In this document: positions 39,407 through 49,918 of the stretch, piece after piece
Layout of the letters: the number at the start of each line of letters is the position of its first letter
How positions within the stretch are numbered: position 1 is the stretch's first letter
Assembly: GCF_035916875.1 (NCBI RefSeq)
Contig: NZ_JAXUHN010000080.1
Span: 1-64,000 of the forward strand
Origin: Methylomicrobium sp035916875
GTDB taxonomy: Bacteria; Pseudomonadota; Gammaproteobacteria; Methylococcales; Methylomonadaceae
Length of the DNA: 64,000 nt
Direction: 5' to 3'
Position numbers and translations under genes: made by a program
Notes under the pieces: model-generated
Told to the model about the DNA's origin: nothing
The model's database searches: none
What the model saw: only the letters and a program-made list of their open reading frames with translations

Positions 39407-41314
39407 TCATTTTCTGTCCGCGATTTCCTGATTTAGCCGTTCGCCAAATTCCTGGATCGTCAGACTGCCCAAGTTATCACCTTTTTGCGTACGCACGGTA
39501 ATCGTCTGATCTTCGAGCTCTTTATCGCCGATGATCAACAAATAAGGGACGCGCTGCATCGAGTGCTCGCGGATTTTAAACCCGATCTTTTCATTTCTCA
39601 AGTCAATTTTGACTCTGAAACCCTGTTTTTCAAGCACTTTCATCGTTTCTAGCGCGAATTGGTCATGACGGTCCGCGATCGTCAATACGACCGCCTGCAC
39701 CGGTGACAACCAGACCGGGAAAGTACCGGCGTATTGCTCGATCAAAATGCCGGTAAAACGTTCCAACGAACCGAGTATCGCCCGGTGCAGCATCACCGGC
39801 ACTTGCCGTGAACTGTCTTCGGCGATATACGTGGCACCCAAACGTCCAGGCATCGAGAAATCGACTTGAATCGTACCGCACTGCCAGACGCGGCCGATGC
39901 AGTCCTTCAGCGAGAATTCGATCTTGGGTCCGTAAAACGCACCTTCGCCCGGCTGCAAGTCCCATTTCAGGCCCTTGTTATTCAAGGCCAGTTCGAGCGC
40001 GCTTTCGGCCTTATCCCAAACCGCGTCGTCGCCTACCCGGTTTTCCGGACGGGTCGACAGTTTGATGATCACTTCCTCGAAGCCGAAGTCCTTGTATACA
40101 TCGAACAGCATGTCGATAAAAATCGACACTTCGTCCTGAATCTGCGCTTCGGTACAGAAAATATGCGCATCGTCCTGCACAAAATTTCTGACCCGCATCA
40201 GGCCATGCAAGGTGCCGGAAGGCTCGTTGCGGTGACAGGAACCGAACTCGGCTAGGCGGATCGGCAAATCGCGGTAGCTCTTCAGGCCCTGATTGTAAAT
40301 CTGAATATGGCACGGACAGTTCATCGGCTTGATCGCATAATCGCGATTCTCCGAATGGGTTGTGAACATGCCGGCGCTGAATTTGTCCCAGTGACCAGAT
40401 TTTTCCCACAGCGAGCGATCGACGATTTGCGGCGTCTTGACCTCGCCGTAGCCGTTTACCCGCAGCTTTTCGCGAATGTATTGCTCGATCTTTTGATAAA
40501 TGGTCCAGCCTTTTTCGTGCCAGAATACCATGCCGGGCGCTTCTTCCTGAGTATGAAACAAGTCCAATGCCTTGCCCAGTTTCCGGTGATCGCGTTTTTC
40601 GGCTTCCTCGAGACGCGCGAGATAGGCCTGCAAATCTTTTTTGTCGCCCCAGGCGGTGCCATAAATGCGTTGCAGCATTTCGTTGCTGGAGTTGCCGCGC
40701 CAGTATGCGCCGGCAATCTTCATCAGTTTGAACGCGGTCAATTTGCCGGTGCTCGGCACATGCGGACCACGGCAGAGATCGGTAAAATCGCCCTGGTTAT
40801 ATAATGAGAGCGCCTGATCGGCAGGAATCGACTCGATGATCTCGGCCTTGTAATACTCGCCCAATCCGCGAAAATATCGCACGGCTTCATCGCGGGACAT
40901 GATCGAACGGGTTACCGCATAATCGTCGGCCGCCAGCTTTTGCATCCGCGCCTCGATTGCTTCGAGATCTTCCGGCGTAAACGGGCGGTGATAGGAAAAG
41001 TCGTAATAGAAGCCATTTTCTATGACCGGACCGATCGTGACTTGCGCGTCGGGGAATAGCTGCTTGACGGCCTGAGCCAGAAGGTGGGCGGTGGAATGGC
41101 GAATCACATCGACGCCGTCGGCGTCCTTCGCGGTGATGATTTGCAGCGTGGCATCATGATCGACCAGAGTGCTCGCATCGACCAACTTGTCATTCACCCG
41201 ACCCGCCAAAGTCGCCTTTGTCAGCCCGGAACCGATGGACTGGGCAACTTCCAACACCGTAACCGCGCGTTCGAAATCGCGTTTGGAGCCGTCGGGAAGA
41301 GTGATTACTGGCAT
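39407..41314 (-). CDS. thrS: Threonyl-tRNA synthetase
   Basis: A 635-residue class II synthetase with TGS domain (about 1-60), the editing domain (HSTAHLLAQAVKQLFPDAQ; HVPSTGKL) and catalytic core (MNCPCHIQIYNQGLKSYRDLPIRLAEFG; RVRNFVQDDAHIFC), and the anticodon-binding domain at the end. Length and order are usual. It precedes infC by about 20 bp, forming the classical translation operon. Confidence 0.97.
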   Translation of the reverse strand: MPVITLPDGSKRDFERAVTVLEVAQSIGSGLTKATLAGRVNDKLVDASTLVDHDATLQIITAKDADGVDVIRHSTAHLLAQAVKQLFPDAQVTIGPVIENGFYYDFSYHRPFTPEDLEAIEARMQKLAADDYAVTRSIMSRDEAVRYFRGLGEYYKAEIIESIPADQALSLYNQGDFTDLCRGPHVPSTGKLTAFKLMKIAGAYWRGNSSNEMLQRIYGTAWGDKKDLQAYLARLEEAEKRDHRKLGKALDLFHTQEEAPGMVFWHEKGWTIYQKIEQYIREKLRVNGYGEVKTPQIVDRSLWEKSGHWDKFSAGMFTTHSENRDYAIKPMNCPCHIQIYNQGLKSYRDLPIRLAEFGSCHRNEPSGTLHGLMRVRNFVQDDAHIFCTEAQIQDEVSIFIDMLFDVYKDFGFEEVIIKLSTRPENRVGDDAVWDKAESALELALNNKGLKWDLQPGEGAFYGPKIEFSLKDCIGRVWQCGTIQVDFSMPGRLGATYIAEDSSRQVPVMLHRAILGSLERFTGILIEQYAGTFPVWLSPVQAVVLTIADRHDQFALETMKVLEKQGFRVKIDLRNEKIGFKIREHSMQRVPYLLIIGDKELEDQTITVRTQKGDNLGSLTIQEFGERLNQEIADRK

Positions 41315-41346
41315 GTTAAATCAAAATAATTCGGTATCCAAAATAA

Positions 41347-41373
41347 AAAAAGCACTGCGGAGCAGTGCTTTTG
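41347..41373 (-). terminator. Rho-independent terminator of tRNA-Val
   Basis: AAAAGCACTGC pairs with GCAGTGCTTTT around a three-base loop, with a T-run on the minus strand. It lies between tRNA-Val and thrS, so thrS should have its own promoter or arise by read-through. Confidence 0.85.
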
Positions 41374-41379
41374 GGTATC

Positions 41380-41456
41380 TGGTAGGCGCGATTGGACTCG
41401 AACCAACGACCCCCACCATGTCAAGGTGGTGCTCTAACCAACTGAGCTACGCGCCT
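41380..41456 (-). tRNA. valV: tRNA-Val (GAC)
   Basis: On the minus strand 77 nt fold as a standard tRNA with encoded CCA. The acceptor stem AGGCGCG/CGCGCCT is perfect, and the anticodon stem CACC/GGTG holds loop TTGACAT, giving GAC. The gap 41457-41685 beyond it shows no gene. Confidence 0.95.
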
Positions 41457-41685
41457 GAAGTATTGTTACTTCATCTGTGCATTATAACAACAGATTTACC
41501 CTTCGTAAACATCAAATATTCATTTTGCGTGATTTCTTATTCAGGGGACTGCTTATTTTTATACCGTTTCCGAACATTCCGAACTTCCCTAACCGATGTC
41601 TTACCGTGCTCACGACATTTTGATAAGATGCATCCTTCAGCCTGTCGCCTCACAACTTCCAACCTACTTATAAAGGACCCGCTTC

Positions 41686-43629
41686 ATGTCAGACGTCCAC
41701 GTCTATCCGGTAAAGCCTGAAATCGCCGCCCATGCGCACATCAACCGCGAAACCTATCTGACCCTTTATCAGCGCTCGCTCGCCGAACCCGAGGCGTTTT
41801 GGGCCGAGCAGGCGGAACTGTTTTTGAACTGGGACCGGCGCTGGGACAAAGTCTCCGACTGCGATTTCGAATCCGCGCACATCCGCTGGTTCGACGGCGG
41901 CCGGCTGAATGTCAGCGTGAATTGCCTGGACCGTCATCTGCAACAGCGCGGCGATCAGGTTGCGATCATCTGGGAAGGCGATGATCCGGCGCGCGATAAA
42001 AAAATCACCTACCGCGAACTACACGATCAGGTCTGCCGGTTTGGGAATGTACTGAAAGCCCAGGGCGTCGAAAAAGGCGACCGGGTCTGCATCTATCTGC
42101 CGATGATTGCCGAAGCGGCGGTCGTAATGCTCGCCTGCACCCGCATCGGCGCTGTGCATTCGGTCGTTTTCGGCGGCTTTTCGGCCGAAGCATTGAAAGA
42201 CAGGATTCTGGATTGCGGCTGCAAATTTCTGGTTTGCGCGGACGAAGGCTACCGGGGAGGCAAGATCGTACCGATCAAGACCAATGTCGATAATGCCGCC
42301 GAGCATTGTCCCGACCTCGAAAAAATCATCGTGATCCAAAATACCGGCGGCAAGATCGGCTGGCAGGAGGGCCGCGACCTCTGGTACCACGAAGCGATGG
42401 CGACGGCCTCCGCCGATTGCCCGCCGATACCGATGGGAGCCGAAGATCCCTTATTCATTCTTTATACGTCGGGCTCGACCGGCAAACCGAAAGGCATGCT
42501 GCATACGACCGGCGGTTATTTGCTGTATGCCGCGATCACGCATAAATATGTCTTCGATTATCATGACGGCGACATTTACTGGTGCACCGCCGACATCGGC
42601 TGGGTCACCGGTCATTCTTATGTAATCTACGGTCCATTGTGCAATGGCGCCACCACCTTGATGTTTGAAGGCGTGCCGACCTATCCGGGGCCCGACCGTT
42701 TCTGGCGCGTCGTCGACAAACACCGGGTCAACATTTTCTATACCGCGCCGACCGCGATTCGCGCGCTGATGGCACAGGGCGATCATTATGTGACCGACAC
42801 CTCCAGGCAAAGCCTCAGAATCCTCGGCAGCGTCGGCGAGCCGATCAATCCGGAAGCATGGGAGTGGTACTATCATGTGGTCGGCGACGGCTCGCGTCCG
42901 ATCATGGATACCTGGTGGCAGACCGAAACCGGCGGTATACTGATTACACCGTTGCCGGGCGCGATCGACCTGAAGCCGGGTTCGGCGACTCTGCCGTTCT
43001 TCGGCATCAAGCCGGAGATTCTCGACACGAACAACCAAATACTCGAGGGTGCTTGCGAAGGCGTTCTGGTGATAGCCCGCTCCTGGCCGGGGCAGTCGCG
43101 CGGCATTTACGGCGATCATAAGCTTTTTATCGACACCTATTTCAGCAAAGCCTCCGGCTTTTACTACAGCGGCGACGGCGCCAAACGCGACGCCGACGGC
43201 TATTACTGGATCACCGGACGCATCGATGACGTGATCAACGTATCGGGGCACCGCATGGGCACTGCCGAGATCGAAAGCGCGCTGGTGCTGCACGAACTGG
43301 TGGCGGAGGCGGCCGTGGTCGGCTACCCGCACAATATCAAGGGTCAGGGCATTTATGCCTACGTCACCCTGAACGCGGGCGTCGAACCGACCGAACAACT
43401 GCGCAAGGAGTTGGACGATCTGGTCAGAAAAGAAATCGGGCCGATTGCCCACCCCGACATCATCCAATGGGCGCCGTCCCTGCCCAAGACGCGCTCCGGC
43501 AAGATCATGCGCCGTATTCTGCGCAAGGTCGCGGCGGGCGAACTCGACAATCTCGGCGACACATCGACGCTGGCCGATCCTTCGGTCGTGCAGAACATCA
43601 TCGATCATCGTATCGTCAAAAACAATTGA
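41686..43629 (+). CDS. acs: Acetyl-CoA synthetase
   Basis: A 647-residue AMP-forming enzyme that converts acetate, ATP and CoA to acetyl-CoA. Core motifs are intact: FILYTSGSTGKPKGML (phosphate loop), DTWWQTETGGI, YYSGDGAKRDADGYYWITGRIDDVINVSGHRMGTAEIE and the acetylation-site region LPKTRSGKIMRRILRK. AAAGGA at 41671-41676 precedes the ATG. It probably recovers acetate. Confidence 0.96.
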   Translation: MSDVHVYPVKPEIAAHAHINRETYLTLYQRSLAEPEAFWAEQAELFLNWDRRWDKVSDCDFESAHIRWFDGGRLNVSVNCLDRHLQQRGDQVAIIWEGDDPARDKKITYRELHDQVCRFGNVLKAQGVEKGDRVCIYLPMIAEAAVVMLACTRIGAVHSVVFGGFSAEALKDRILDCGCKFLVCADEGYRGGKIVPIKTNVDNAAEHCPDLEKIIVIQNTGGKIGWQEGRDLWYHEAMATASADCPPIPMGAEDPLFILYTSGSTGKPKGMLHTTGGYLLYAAITHKYVFDYHDGDIYWCTADIGWVTGHSYVIYGPLCNGATTLMFEGVPTYPGPDRFWRVVDKHRVNIFYTAPTAIRALMAQGDHYVTDTSRQSLRILGSVGEPINPEAWEWYYHVVGDGSRPIMDTWWQTETGGILITPLPGAIDLKPGSATLPFFGIKPEILDTNNQILEGACEGVLVIARSWPGQSRGIYGDHKLFIDTYFSKASGFYYSGDGAKRDADGYYWITGRIDDVINVSGHRMGTAEIESALVLHELVAEAAVVGYPHNIKGQGIYAYVTLNAGVEPTEQLRKELDDLVRKEIGPIAHPDIIQWAPSLPKTRSGKIMRRILRKVAAGELDNLGDTSTLADPSVVQNIIDHRIVKNN

Positions 43630-43757
43630 CCACGAGCACAGCGCAAAAAATACCATCAAAAATCAGCCCGGCGGAAATAGTCGCCAGGCGCGCAATATCA
43701 TTAACCGCGTTGCCGATCAATCACAGCGCGGATGATTCTATGCACAGGAGGCACGAG

Positions 43758-45448
43758 ATGCCAGTAAAACCCGCTATCGTCAGACCGACATCCCGGCCAC
43801 GCTTGCTATTGACCGCGCTATGGCTCTCGACACTCGCCGGCTGTGCCGATCCATTGGCTCAACCTGACGCTCCGAAAGCCGCCCTACCCTTGTTTGCCGG
43901 ACTGGGCACGCATCGTTATCCGATATCAACCTCGATTCAAGACACACAGCGTTATTTTGATCAGGGCCTGATTTTAGCGTACGGCTTCAACCATCCGGAG
44001 GCTGCGCGTTCGTTTCGCGAAGCCTACCGGCTCGATCCCGATTGCGCGTTGTGTTACTGGGGCGAGGCGCTGGTGCTCGGTCCCAACATCAATGCACCGA
44101 TGGCGCCCGGCGATTTGCCGATTGCTTACCACGCCATTCAAAAGGCGCAAGCGCTGGCCAAAAAAGCGACCGAGAAGGAACGGGCGCTGATCGCAGCCTT
44201 GGTTCAGCGTTACAGCCAAAGCGCAACGGCGGATCGGCAATCGCTCGATGAAGCCTATGCCAAGGCGATGCGCGGGGTCGCCGCGCGTTTTCCGGGCGAT
44301 GCGGATATTGCGGCTTTATTCGCCGAGGCCCTGATGGATCTGCATCCCTGGAATTTCTGGACCAACAGGGCGCGGCTCAATCGTGGACGCCGGAAATCGT
44401 GGCGACGCTGGAACATGCTCTTGTGATCGACGCGAATAATCCGCTGGCTAACCACCTCTATATTCATGCGCTGGAAGCCTCGCCCGATGCGGCCAAGGCC
44501 TTGCCCAGCGCCCGGCGGTTGCCGTCGCTTGTACCGGGCTCGGGTCATCTGGTGCATATGCCCGCGCATATCTACATCCGGATTGGGTATTACCGTGATG
44601 CGATCCTGGCCAACCAGCATGCGACCAAGATCGACAAGGACTATCTGGGCCATGCGCATCATGCCGAGGGCATTTATACGCTCGCCTATGTGCCGCATAA
44701 CTACCATTTCCTGTGGGCCGCCGCGATCAAGACCGGGCAAAAAAATTTGGCGGCGCAGGCCGCTGCCGACACCGCCGCACGGGTCAAGCAAGACATGTTG
44801 CGCACCCCCGGTCTCACCGGCTTTTTGCAGCATTTCTCCGCGATTCCGCTTTATACGAAAGCATTGTTCGGCGACTGGGACGCCATCATCAATGAACCCG
44901 CGCCGCCGGCCGATCTGTTGTATTTGACCGGCGTCTGGCATTATGCGCGCGGCATGGCCCTGCTCAGAAAGGATCGGTCCGATGCTGCACATCAGGAATT
45001 AGCTCAACTGGAAAAAATTGCCGCCGATCCCTCGATTACCCACATGACCGTTTCCGATAAGAATCCGGTGACAAAAATTTTGCAGATTGCCGTCGAGATG
45101 CTGCGCGGAGAAATCGCGGCGCAACGCAAGGATTACCGCAAGGCGATTGCGCACTTACAGCGCGCGACCGCGATCGAGGACGGTCTCAATTACACCGAAC
45201 CCAGAAACTGGTATTTGCCGCCGCGGCAAGCGCTCGGCGCGGTTTTACTGGAAGCCGGCAAGGCCAGAAAAGCCGAACAGGCCTACCGGCAGGATTTGCG
45301 CTATCATCCGCAAAACGGCTGGTCGTTGTTCGGACTGGTGCTGAGTCTTTTCGAACAAGGCAGAATGCAGGATGCGGAAAAGATAAAAAAACAATTTGCC
45401 GAAGTGTGGAGCGATGCCGATGTGAGGCTAACCAGCTCACGGTTTTAA
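43758..45448 (+). pseudogene. TPR lipoprotein with an apparent frameshift
   Basis: ATG 43758 follows AGGAGG. The N-terminal part has lipobox STLAGC and helical repeats typical of TPR (YFDQGLILAYGFNHPEAARSFREAYRLDPDCALCYWGEALV). The frame ends at 44426, but the sequence continues in another frame from about 44365 (GAAQSWTPEIVATLEHALVID...) to 45448. One missing base near 44363-44370, next to AACAGGGCG, would restore a protein of about 563 residues with several more TPR units. The intact second part makes a recent event or a base-call error likely. Confidence 0.7.
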
Positions 45449-45461
45449 AGACCCGAAGGCA

Positions 45462-46256
45462 TTAGCGTTCGAGCCAGTCCAACTCGGCGGCCGAAAACCC
45501 GGCCTGAATACGCAGCTCGCGGTTGAAAGGACCTTTCGGCCTGCCGCCTTTGTAAAACTGATCGAGCAGGCGCCGGTATTCGTCTTCCGGCTCCAGTCCC
45601 TGCTCCCGGCAAACAAACTTGAACCAGTAAGACCCGAGTTCCACATGGCCGACTTCATCGGTCAAAATCCGGGTCAGGATCGCCACACTCTGTGAGTCGC
45701 CCGCCCGCCTGAATTTTTCGATCAGCGCCGGCGTGACGTCGAGTCCGCGCGCCTCCATGCAGCGCGGCACTAAAGCCAGCCGAGCCAACAGATGTCCGGC
45801 CGTATCGGTCGCATGTTCCCACAAGCCGCCATGAGCGGGCAGATCGCCGTAATCGACGCTCATCGCCCGCAGATGCTCGCGGATCAAGGCGAAATGCTGC
45901 GCTTCCTCGTCGGCCACACGCAGCCAGTCTCGGTAAAACTGCTCCGGCAGGTCGCGAAACCGGTAAAGCAGGTCCCAGGCCAGATAGATCGCGACAAACT
46001 CGACATGGCCGATAGCATGAAAAAACGCCGCGACGCCTTCCGGCGTCGTCAGTTTCCGGTTTGGCATCGCGCGCGGCGGCAACAGCAGGGGCCGCGCCGG
46101 AAAGCTGACATCGTCGATCGGCAATGCCGGCGCGGACGCCGCCAACTGTAACCGGTCTTCCCGCAGAAGTTGCATCGCCCGGTGTGTCAGCGTCAGTTTT
46201 TCGTCGATGTCGTTCCGGTAAAGACAGGCTTCGGCGAATTCAAAGATCGAACTCAT
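45462..46256 (-). CDS. DUF455 family ferritin-like protein
   Basis: A 264-residue all-helical protein of the DUF455 family. Candidate di-iron ligands are visible in FFHAIGHVEFVAIYLAWDLL, RVADEEAQHFALIREHL and ILTDEVGHVELG, the usual E...ExxH pattern twice. The family is thought to be a di-metal oxidase or repair enzyme; its reaction is not known. It converges with the TPR lipoprotein gene. Confidence 0.8.
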   Translation of the reverse strand: MSSIFEFAEACLYRNDIDEKLTLTHRAMQLLREDRLQLAASAPALPIDDVSFPARPLLLPPRAMPNRKLTTPEGVAAFFHAIGHVEFVAIYLAWDLLYRFRDLPEQFYRDWLRVADEEAQHFALIREHLRAMSVDYGDLPAHGGLWEHATDTAGHLLARLALVPRCMEARGLDVTPALIEKFRRAGDSQSVAILTRILTDEVGHVELGSYWFKFVCREQGLEPEDEYRRLLDQFYKGGRPKGPFNRELRIQAGFSAAELDWLER

Positions 46257-46421
46257 TGACCATTCGACCGAACAGAGACGCCCCTAGACTCCATAGCCGG
46301 ACGAGGCATGTTGCCCCGCCCACAAGGTTTCACATAGGTTTCAAAATCATGACATTGCCAAAATGATCGGGACGGAGTTACAAACCCCGTCCCGCGCAAG
46401 TTCAACCGGACAAACATACCC

Positions 46422-47528
46422 TTAAACTTTCGGCATCGCGCGCAGTTTTTCGACAACCTTGTCGCCGAATTCGACCGTGCTGATCATCTTGACGCCGCTG
46501 CCCGGCTTGGACAAATCGGCGGTCGAATAGCCGTCCGCGAACACGCCCTGCATCGCGGCCCAAACATTCTTCGCTTCTTCGGCCATGCCGAAACTGTTTT
46601 CGAGCATCATCGCGACCGAACCGATCATCGAATAGGGGTTGGCGATATTCTTGCCGGCGATGTCCGGCGCGGAGCCGTGCGAAGGCTCATAATAGGCCTT
46701 GTCGTCGCCGAGACAGGCCGAAGGCATCAGCCCCAGAGAACCGAGGATGCCGCCACCCTGGTCGCTCAGGATGTCGCCGAACATGTTTTCCATCACCATC
46801 ACGTCGAACTGGGTCGGCTTCAGGCACAGCGCCGTCGCTGCCGCATCGACCAGATAATTAACCACCTGCACTTCCGGGTATTCCTTCGCGACCTCCTCCA
46901 TTACTTCGTTCCAAAGTACGCTCGATTTCAGCACGTTACTCTTGTGGATATTGTGAAGCAACTTGCGGCGCTTCATCGCCAGCTTGAACGCCTGGTGCAT
47001 GATTCGGCGGATTTGCAGTTCGTCATATTCGAGCGTTTCGCGCACATAACGCAGGCCCTGGGCGTTGATACCCATTTCCTTCTCGCCGAAATAAAGGCCA
47101 CCGACCAGTTCGCGCACCATGATCAGATCGATACCTTCGCCGATGATTTCGGGCTTCAGCGGCGAAAAATGCGCCAGCGCCTTCGGCAGAGAAACCGGCC
47201 GGAAATTGGCGTAGGTATTGTAGCGGCGGCGCAGCGGCAGCAACGCGCCACGTTCAGGTTGCTTATCGACAGGAATCTTTTTCGATTCTTCATGACTGAG
47301 CCCAATCGGACCTTTCAAAATCGCATCGGCCTGGTCGCAAACATCGATCGTCGCTTGCGGGAAGGCATCGCCAGTCGCGAAATAAGCACAGGCGCCGAAC
47401 AACGCCGGCATCAGTTCGAAGGATACGTCGTTGCGCTCTTCGACAACTTTAAGAACCTTGAGGGCTTCCTGGGTGATTTCGGGGCCGATACCGTCACCGG
47501 CGAGTACGGCGATTTTGTAATTCTTCAT
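46422..47528 (-). CDS. leuB: 3-isopropylmalate dehydrogenase
   Basis: A 368-residue decarboxylating dehydrogenase. MKNYKIAVLAGDGIGPEI, the LeuB-type substrate region with RGALLPLRRR, the NYLVDAAATALCLKPTQFDVMVMENMFGDILSDQGG block and NAD-binding YEPSHGSAPDIAGKNIANP are all present. It performs the third step of leucine synthesis. leuA, leuC and leuD are not adjacent here. Confidence 0.92.
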   Translation of the reverse strand: MKNYKIAVLAGDGIGPEITQEALKVLKVVEERNDVSFELMPALFGACAYFATGDAFPQATIDVCDQADAILKGPIGLSHEESKKIPVDKQPERGALLPLRRRYNTYANFRPVSLPKALAHFSPLKPEIIGEGIDLIMVRELVGGLYFGEKEMGINAQGLRYVRETLEYDELQIRRIMHQAFKLAMKRRKLLHNIHKSNVLKSSVLWNEVMEEVAKEYPEVQVVNYLVDAAATALCLKPTQFDVMVMENMFGDILSDQGGGILGSLGLMPSACLGDDKAYYEPSHGSAPDIAGKNIANPYSMIGSVAMMLENSFGMAEEAKNVWAAMQGVFADGYSTADLSKPGSGVKMISTVEFGDKVVEKLRAMPKV

Positions 47529-47762
47529 AGATGCCTTGTGAAATGGTTATAAGTTCAAAGAAATGCTGTAAAAAAACCGGCGATTATACTGCACTTTGCC
47601 CGGGCGGCATGATTGAAAATTCATTACTGCTGTTTCAATCCGCTCCCCTTCCCTTCTTTACTGCGAGCACTTTCGTTGAGCCGGAAATCGACATACAATG
47701 ACCAAATTAGGAATTGTCCTTGAGGGAAGCATAATAAACCTAATGAGTCATCTGTTCAGGGG

Positions 47763-48365
47763 ATGGGTAAAATAAAGCTGCCGACCTTGTGCAAGATATT
47801 GATTTCGCTTCTGCTGTGGGTGCCGCCCTACGGCTGGGGCCAGGATGCGATTATCGTTTCCGCACCAGCCGGCGAGTACACTCTCAGTATCGAAGCGGAC
47901 GAGGAATGGCATACCTTGCGTTTGCGCGCGCTTCATCCGCGTTATCAACCCTGCAATGTTGACCTGGAAGCCGTTCTGTCGATCCTTGCCTCGGCATTCG
48001 CCAAAACCGAGCCGCCCACGCTGCGAGGCGAATATACGTCCTTATTTATCGGCAGGCTGATCGACTACCCATGGCTGTCGCATTTTCTGGCCGACACCGC
48101 CTACCGGGACAAGCGCTGGAATAAGAAAAAAGGCAGGCCGATCAAAATGGACATCAACACCTATGCTGCCCGCGCGCTTTATAATCAGAATGTGCTAAAA
48201 CCGATCCAGACAGAACTGGCTCGACACAGCTACCGAATTGTGGGCGTATCGGTCGAAAAGGTGCTCGTCGGCGGCTTTCGCGACCTGCCCAAACCCAAAC
48301 GAAAACGTCTCGACGGCCGCATTCCTTTCGATGCGCAGGTTTGGTTTCGACTGCTAAAACACTGA
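47763..48365 (+). CDS. Hypothetical secreted protein
   Basis: A 200-residue protein with a signal peptide (cleavage likely after GWG-Q near residue 27). The mature part is basic at the end (RDLPKPKRKRLDGRIPFDAQVWFRL) and has no recognised motif. A weak CAGGGG lies just before the ATG. The last strand pattern suggests a compact periplasmic domain. Converges with plsY. Confidence 0.55.
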   Translation: MGKIKLPTLCKILISLLLWVPPYGWGQDAIIVSAPAGEYTLSIEADEEWHTLRLRALHPRYQPCNVDLEAVLSILASAFAKTEPPTLRGEYTSLFIGRLIDYPWLSHFLADTAYRDKRWNKKKGRPIKMDINTYAARALYNQNVLKPIQTELARHSYRIVGVSVEKVLVGGFRDLPKPKRKRLDGRIPFDAQVWFRLLKH

Positions 48366-48382
48366 AGCGCACCGCGTAAAAC

Positions 48383-48967
48383 TCAAGGCTTGATCGCCTC
48401 TTCGGCCCCCGATAGCAATCTCTGGATATTGCTTTTATGCCGCCACAGCAATATCACCGTCATCAACGCCGCAGCCATCACCAATGTCGGCTTGCCGACG
48501 ATGAACCAGGCATAAATCGGTGTCAGTGCCGCAGCGATCAGCGCGGACAACGAAGAAATCTTGCCGACCTTGTAAATCAACATCCAGGTCGCGACGAAAG
48601 CCAAGCCCAGAAGCCAGGAAAAACCGAGCAAGACGCCGATTGTCGTCGCCACCCCCTTACCGCCTTTGAAACCGAAAAACACCGGGTAAAGATGGCCGAT
48701 GAACGCCGCAAGGCCGGTCGCGGCCAGCAATTCGATCGGCATGCCGAGCAGATTCGCGCCATAAACCGGAATCAGTCCCTTCAACATATCGCCCAGCAAG
48801 GTGATACCCGCCGCTTTTTTGCCGCCGATGCGCATCACATTGGTGGCGCCGGGATTGCCGGAACCCTGCTCGCGAGGATCGGGCAAACCCATCAGCCGGC
48901 AGATAATAATCGCACTGGAAACCGAGCCTATCAAATAGGCTGCCGGAACAAATAACCACTCTATCAT
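48383..48967 (-). CDS. plsY: Glycerol-3-phosphate acyltransferase PlsY
   Basis: A 194-residue polytopic membrane enzyme that acylates glycerol-3-phosphate using acyl-phosphate. The three PlsY motifs are present: GSGNPGATNVMRIGGKKAAGITLLGDMLKG (interrupted only by helix ends), GHLYPVFFGFKGGKGVAT and the late loop. ATG at 48967 is chosen over 48988 because AAAGG lies seven bases before it. It is divergent from folB. Confidence 0.94.
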   Translation of the reverse strand: MIEWLFVPAAYLIGSVSSAIIICRLMGLPDPREQGSGNPGATNVMRIGGKKAAGITLLGDMLKGLIPVYGANLLGMPIELLAATGLAAFIGHLYPVFFGFKGGKGVATTIGVLLGFSWLLGLAFVATWMLIYKVGKISSLSALIAAALTPIYAWFIVGKPTLVMAAALMTVILLWRHKSNIQRLLSGAEEAIKP

Positions 48968-49061
48968 CGGATACCTTTCATCAATCAAAACTTGTAAGCC
49001 GGAGGCAATTCCCCGATACTTAGTGCTTTTAAAAATCGCACATCATAACCGGAAAATTACC

Positions 49062-49421
49062 ATGGACATCATTTTTTTAGGCGGGCTTGAGATCAAAACG
49101 ATCATCGGCATTTATGACTGGGAACGAGAAACCAAACAAAGCGTGGTGCTCGATATCGAAATGGGTTTCGACATCGAGAAAGCCGCCGAAACCGACGACA
49201 TTCAATATGCTCTCGATTACAAAAAGGTTTCCAAACGGATCATCGGCTTCGTCGAGGACAGTCAATTCTTTCTGGTCGAAAAACTCGCGGCGGAAATCGT
49301 TAAAATTATTCAGAACGAATTCAATGTGCCGTGGGTCAAATTGACGTTGAACAAAAAAGGTGCAATCAGCGGCGCCAGCGATGTCGGCATCATGATCGAA
49401 AGAGGGGAACGCAAGCGGTGA
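49062..49421 (+). CDS. folB: Dihydroneopterin aldolase
   Basis: A 119-residue enzyme of folate synthesis. MDIIFLGGLEIKTIIGIYDWERETKQ and the ending SGASDVGIMIERGERK are family hallmarks; the Glu and Lys near 22 and 100 are the active-site pair. ATG 49062 fits the family start; the frame extends further but lacks conserved sequence. Its stop overlaps folK in GTGA. Confidence 0.95.
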   Translation: MDIIFLGGLEIKTIIGIYDWERETKQSVVLDIEMGFDIEKAAETDDIQYALDYKKVSKRIIGFVEDSQFFLVEKLAAEIVKIIQNEFNVPWVKLTLNKKGAISGASDVGIMIERGERKR

Positions 49422-49918
49422 GCAGAGGCTATATCAGCATCGGCAGCAATATCGACAAGGAGAAAAACATCCTGAGTGCATTGCGTGCGCTCGCCATTTT
49501 TTTTGGTGGCCTGGTGGTTTCGAGCACTTATGAAACCGAAGCGGTCGGATTTACCGGCGATACCTTTCATAATCTGATCGTCGGCTTCGACTCCGATCTC
49601 GATGTCAAAACGATTGCAAAACAACTGAGACAAATCGAACTCGATCACGGCCGCACCCGGGAATGCAAAAAATTTTCGTCACGAACGCTCGATTTGGATT
49701 TGATCTTGTACGGAGACGAGGTGATCAGCGACGGCCGACTGCAAATCCCGCGCGATGAAATCGAAAAATACGCCTTTGTGCTGGAGCCGCTTGCCGAAAT
49801 AGCGGGGGACCAGAAACATCCGGTCAGCGGGATCAGCTATCGCGAGTTGTGGGAGCGGTTCGACAAGGATGATCTCCAGCAAAAACGCATCAAACCGGGG
49901 TGGTCGTCAATAGAATAA
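49418..49918 (+). CDS. folK: 6-hydroxymethyl-dihydropterin pyrophosphokinase
   Basis: A 166-residue HPPK starting from GTG (MSRGYISIGSNIDKEKN). Signature SSRTLDLDLILYGDEVISDGRLQIPRDEIEKYAFVLEPL contains the two magnesium Asp residues in DLDLIL and the conserved PH-like loop replaced by PRDE. It takes the FolB product toward folate. Its end overlaps folM by 12 bp on the opposite strand. Confidence 0.93.
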   Translation: MSRGYISIGSNIDKEKNILSALRALAIFFGGLVVSSTYETEAVGFTGDTFHNLIVGFDSDLDVKTIAKQLRQIELDHGRTRECKKFSSRTLDLDLILYGDEVISDGRLQIPRDEIEKYAFVLEPLAEIAGDQKHPVSGISYRELWERFDKDDLQQKRIKPGWSSIE

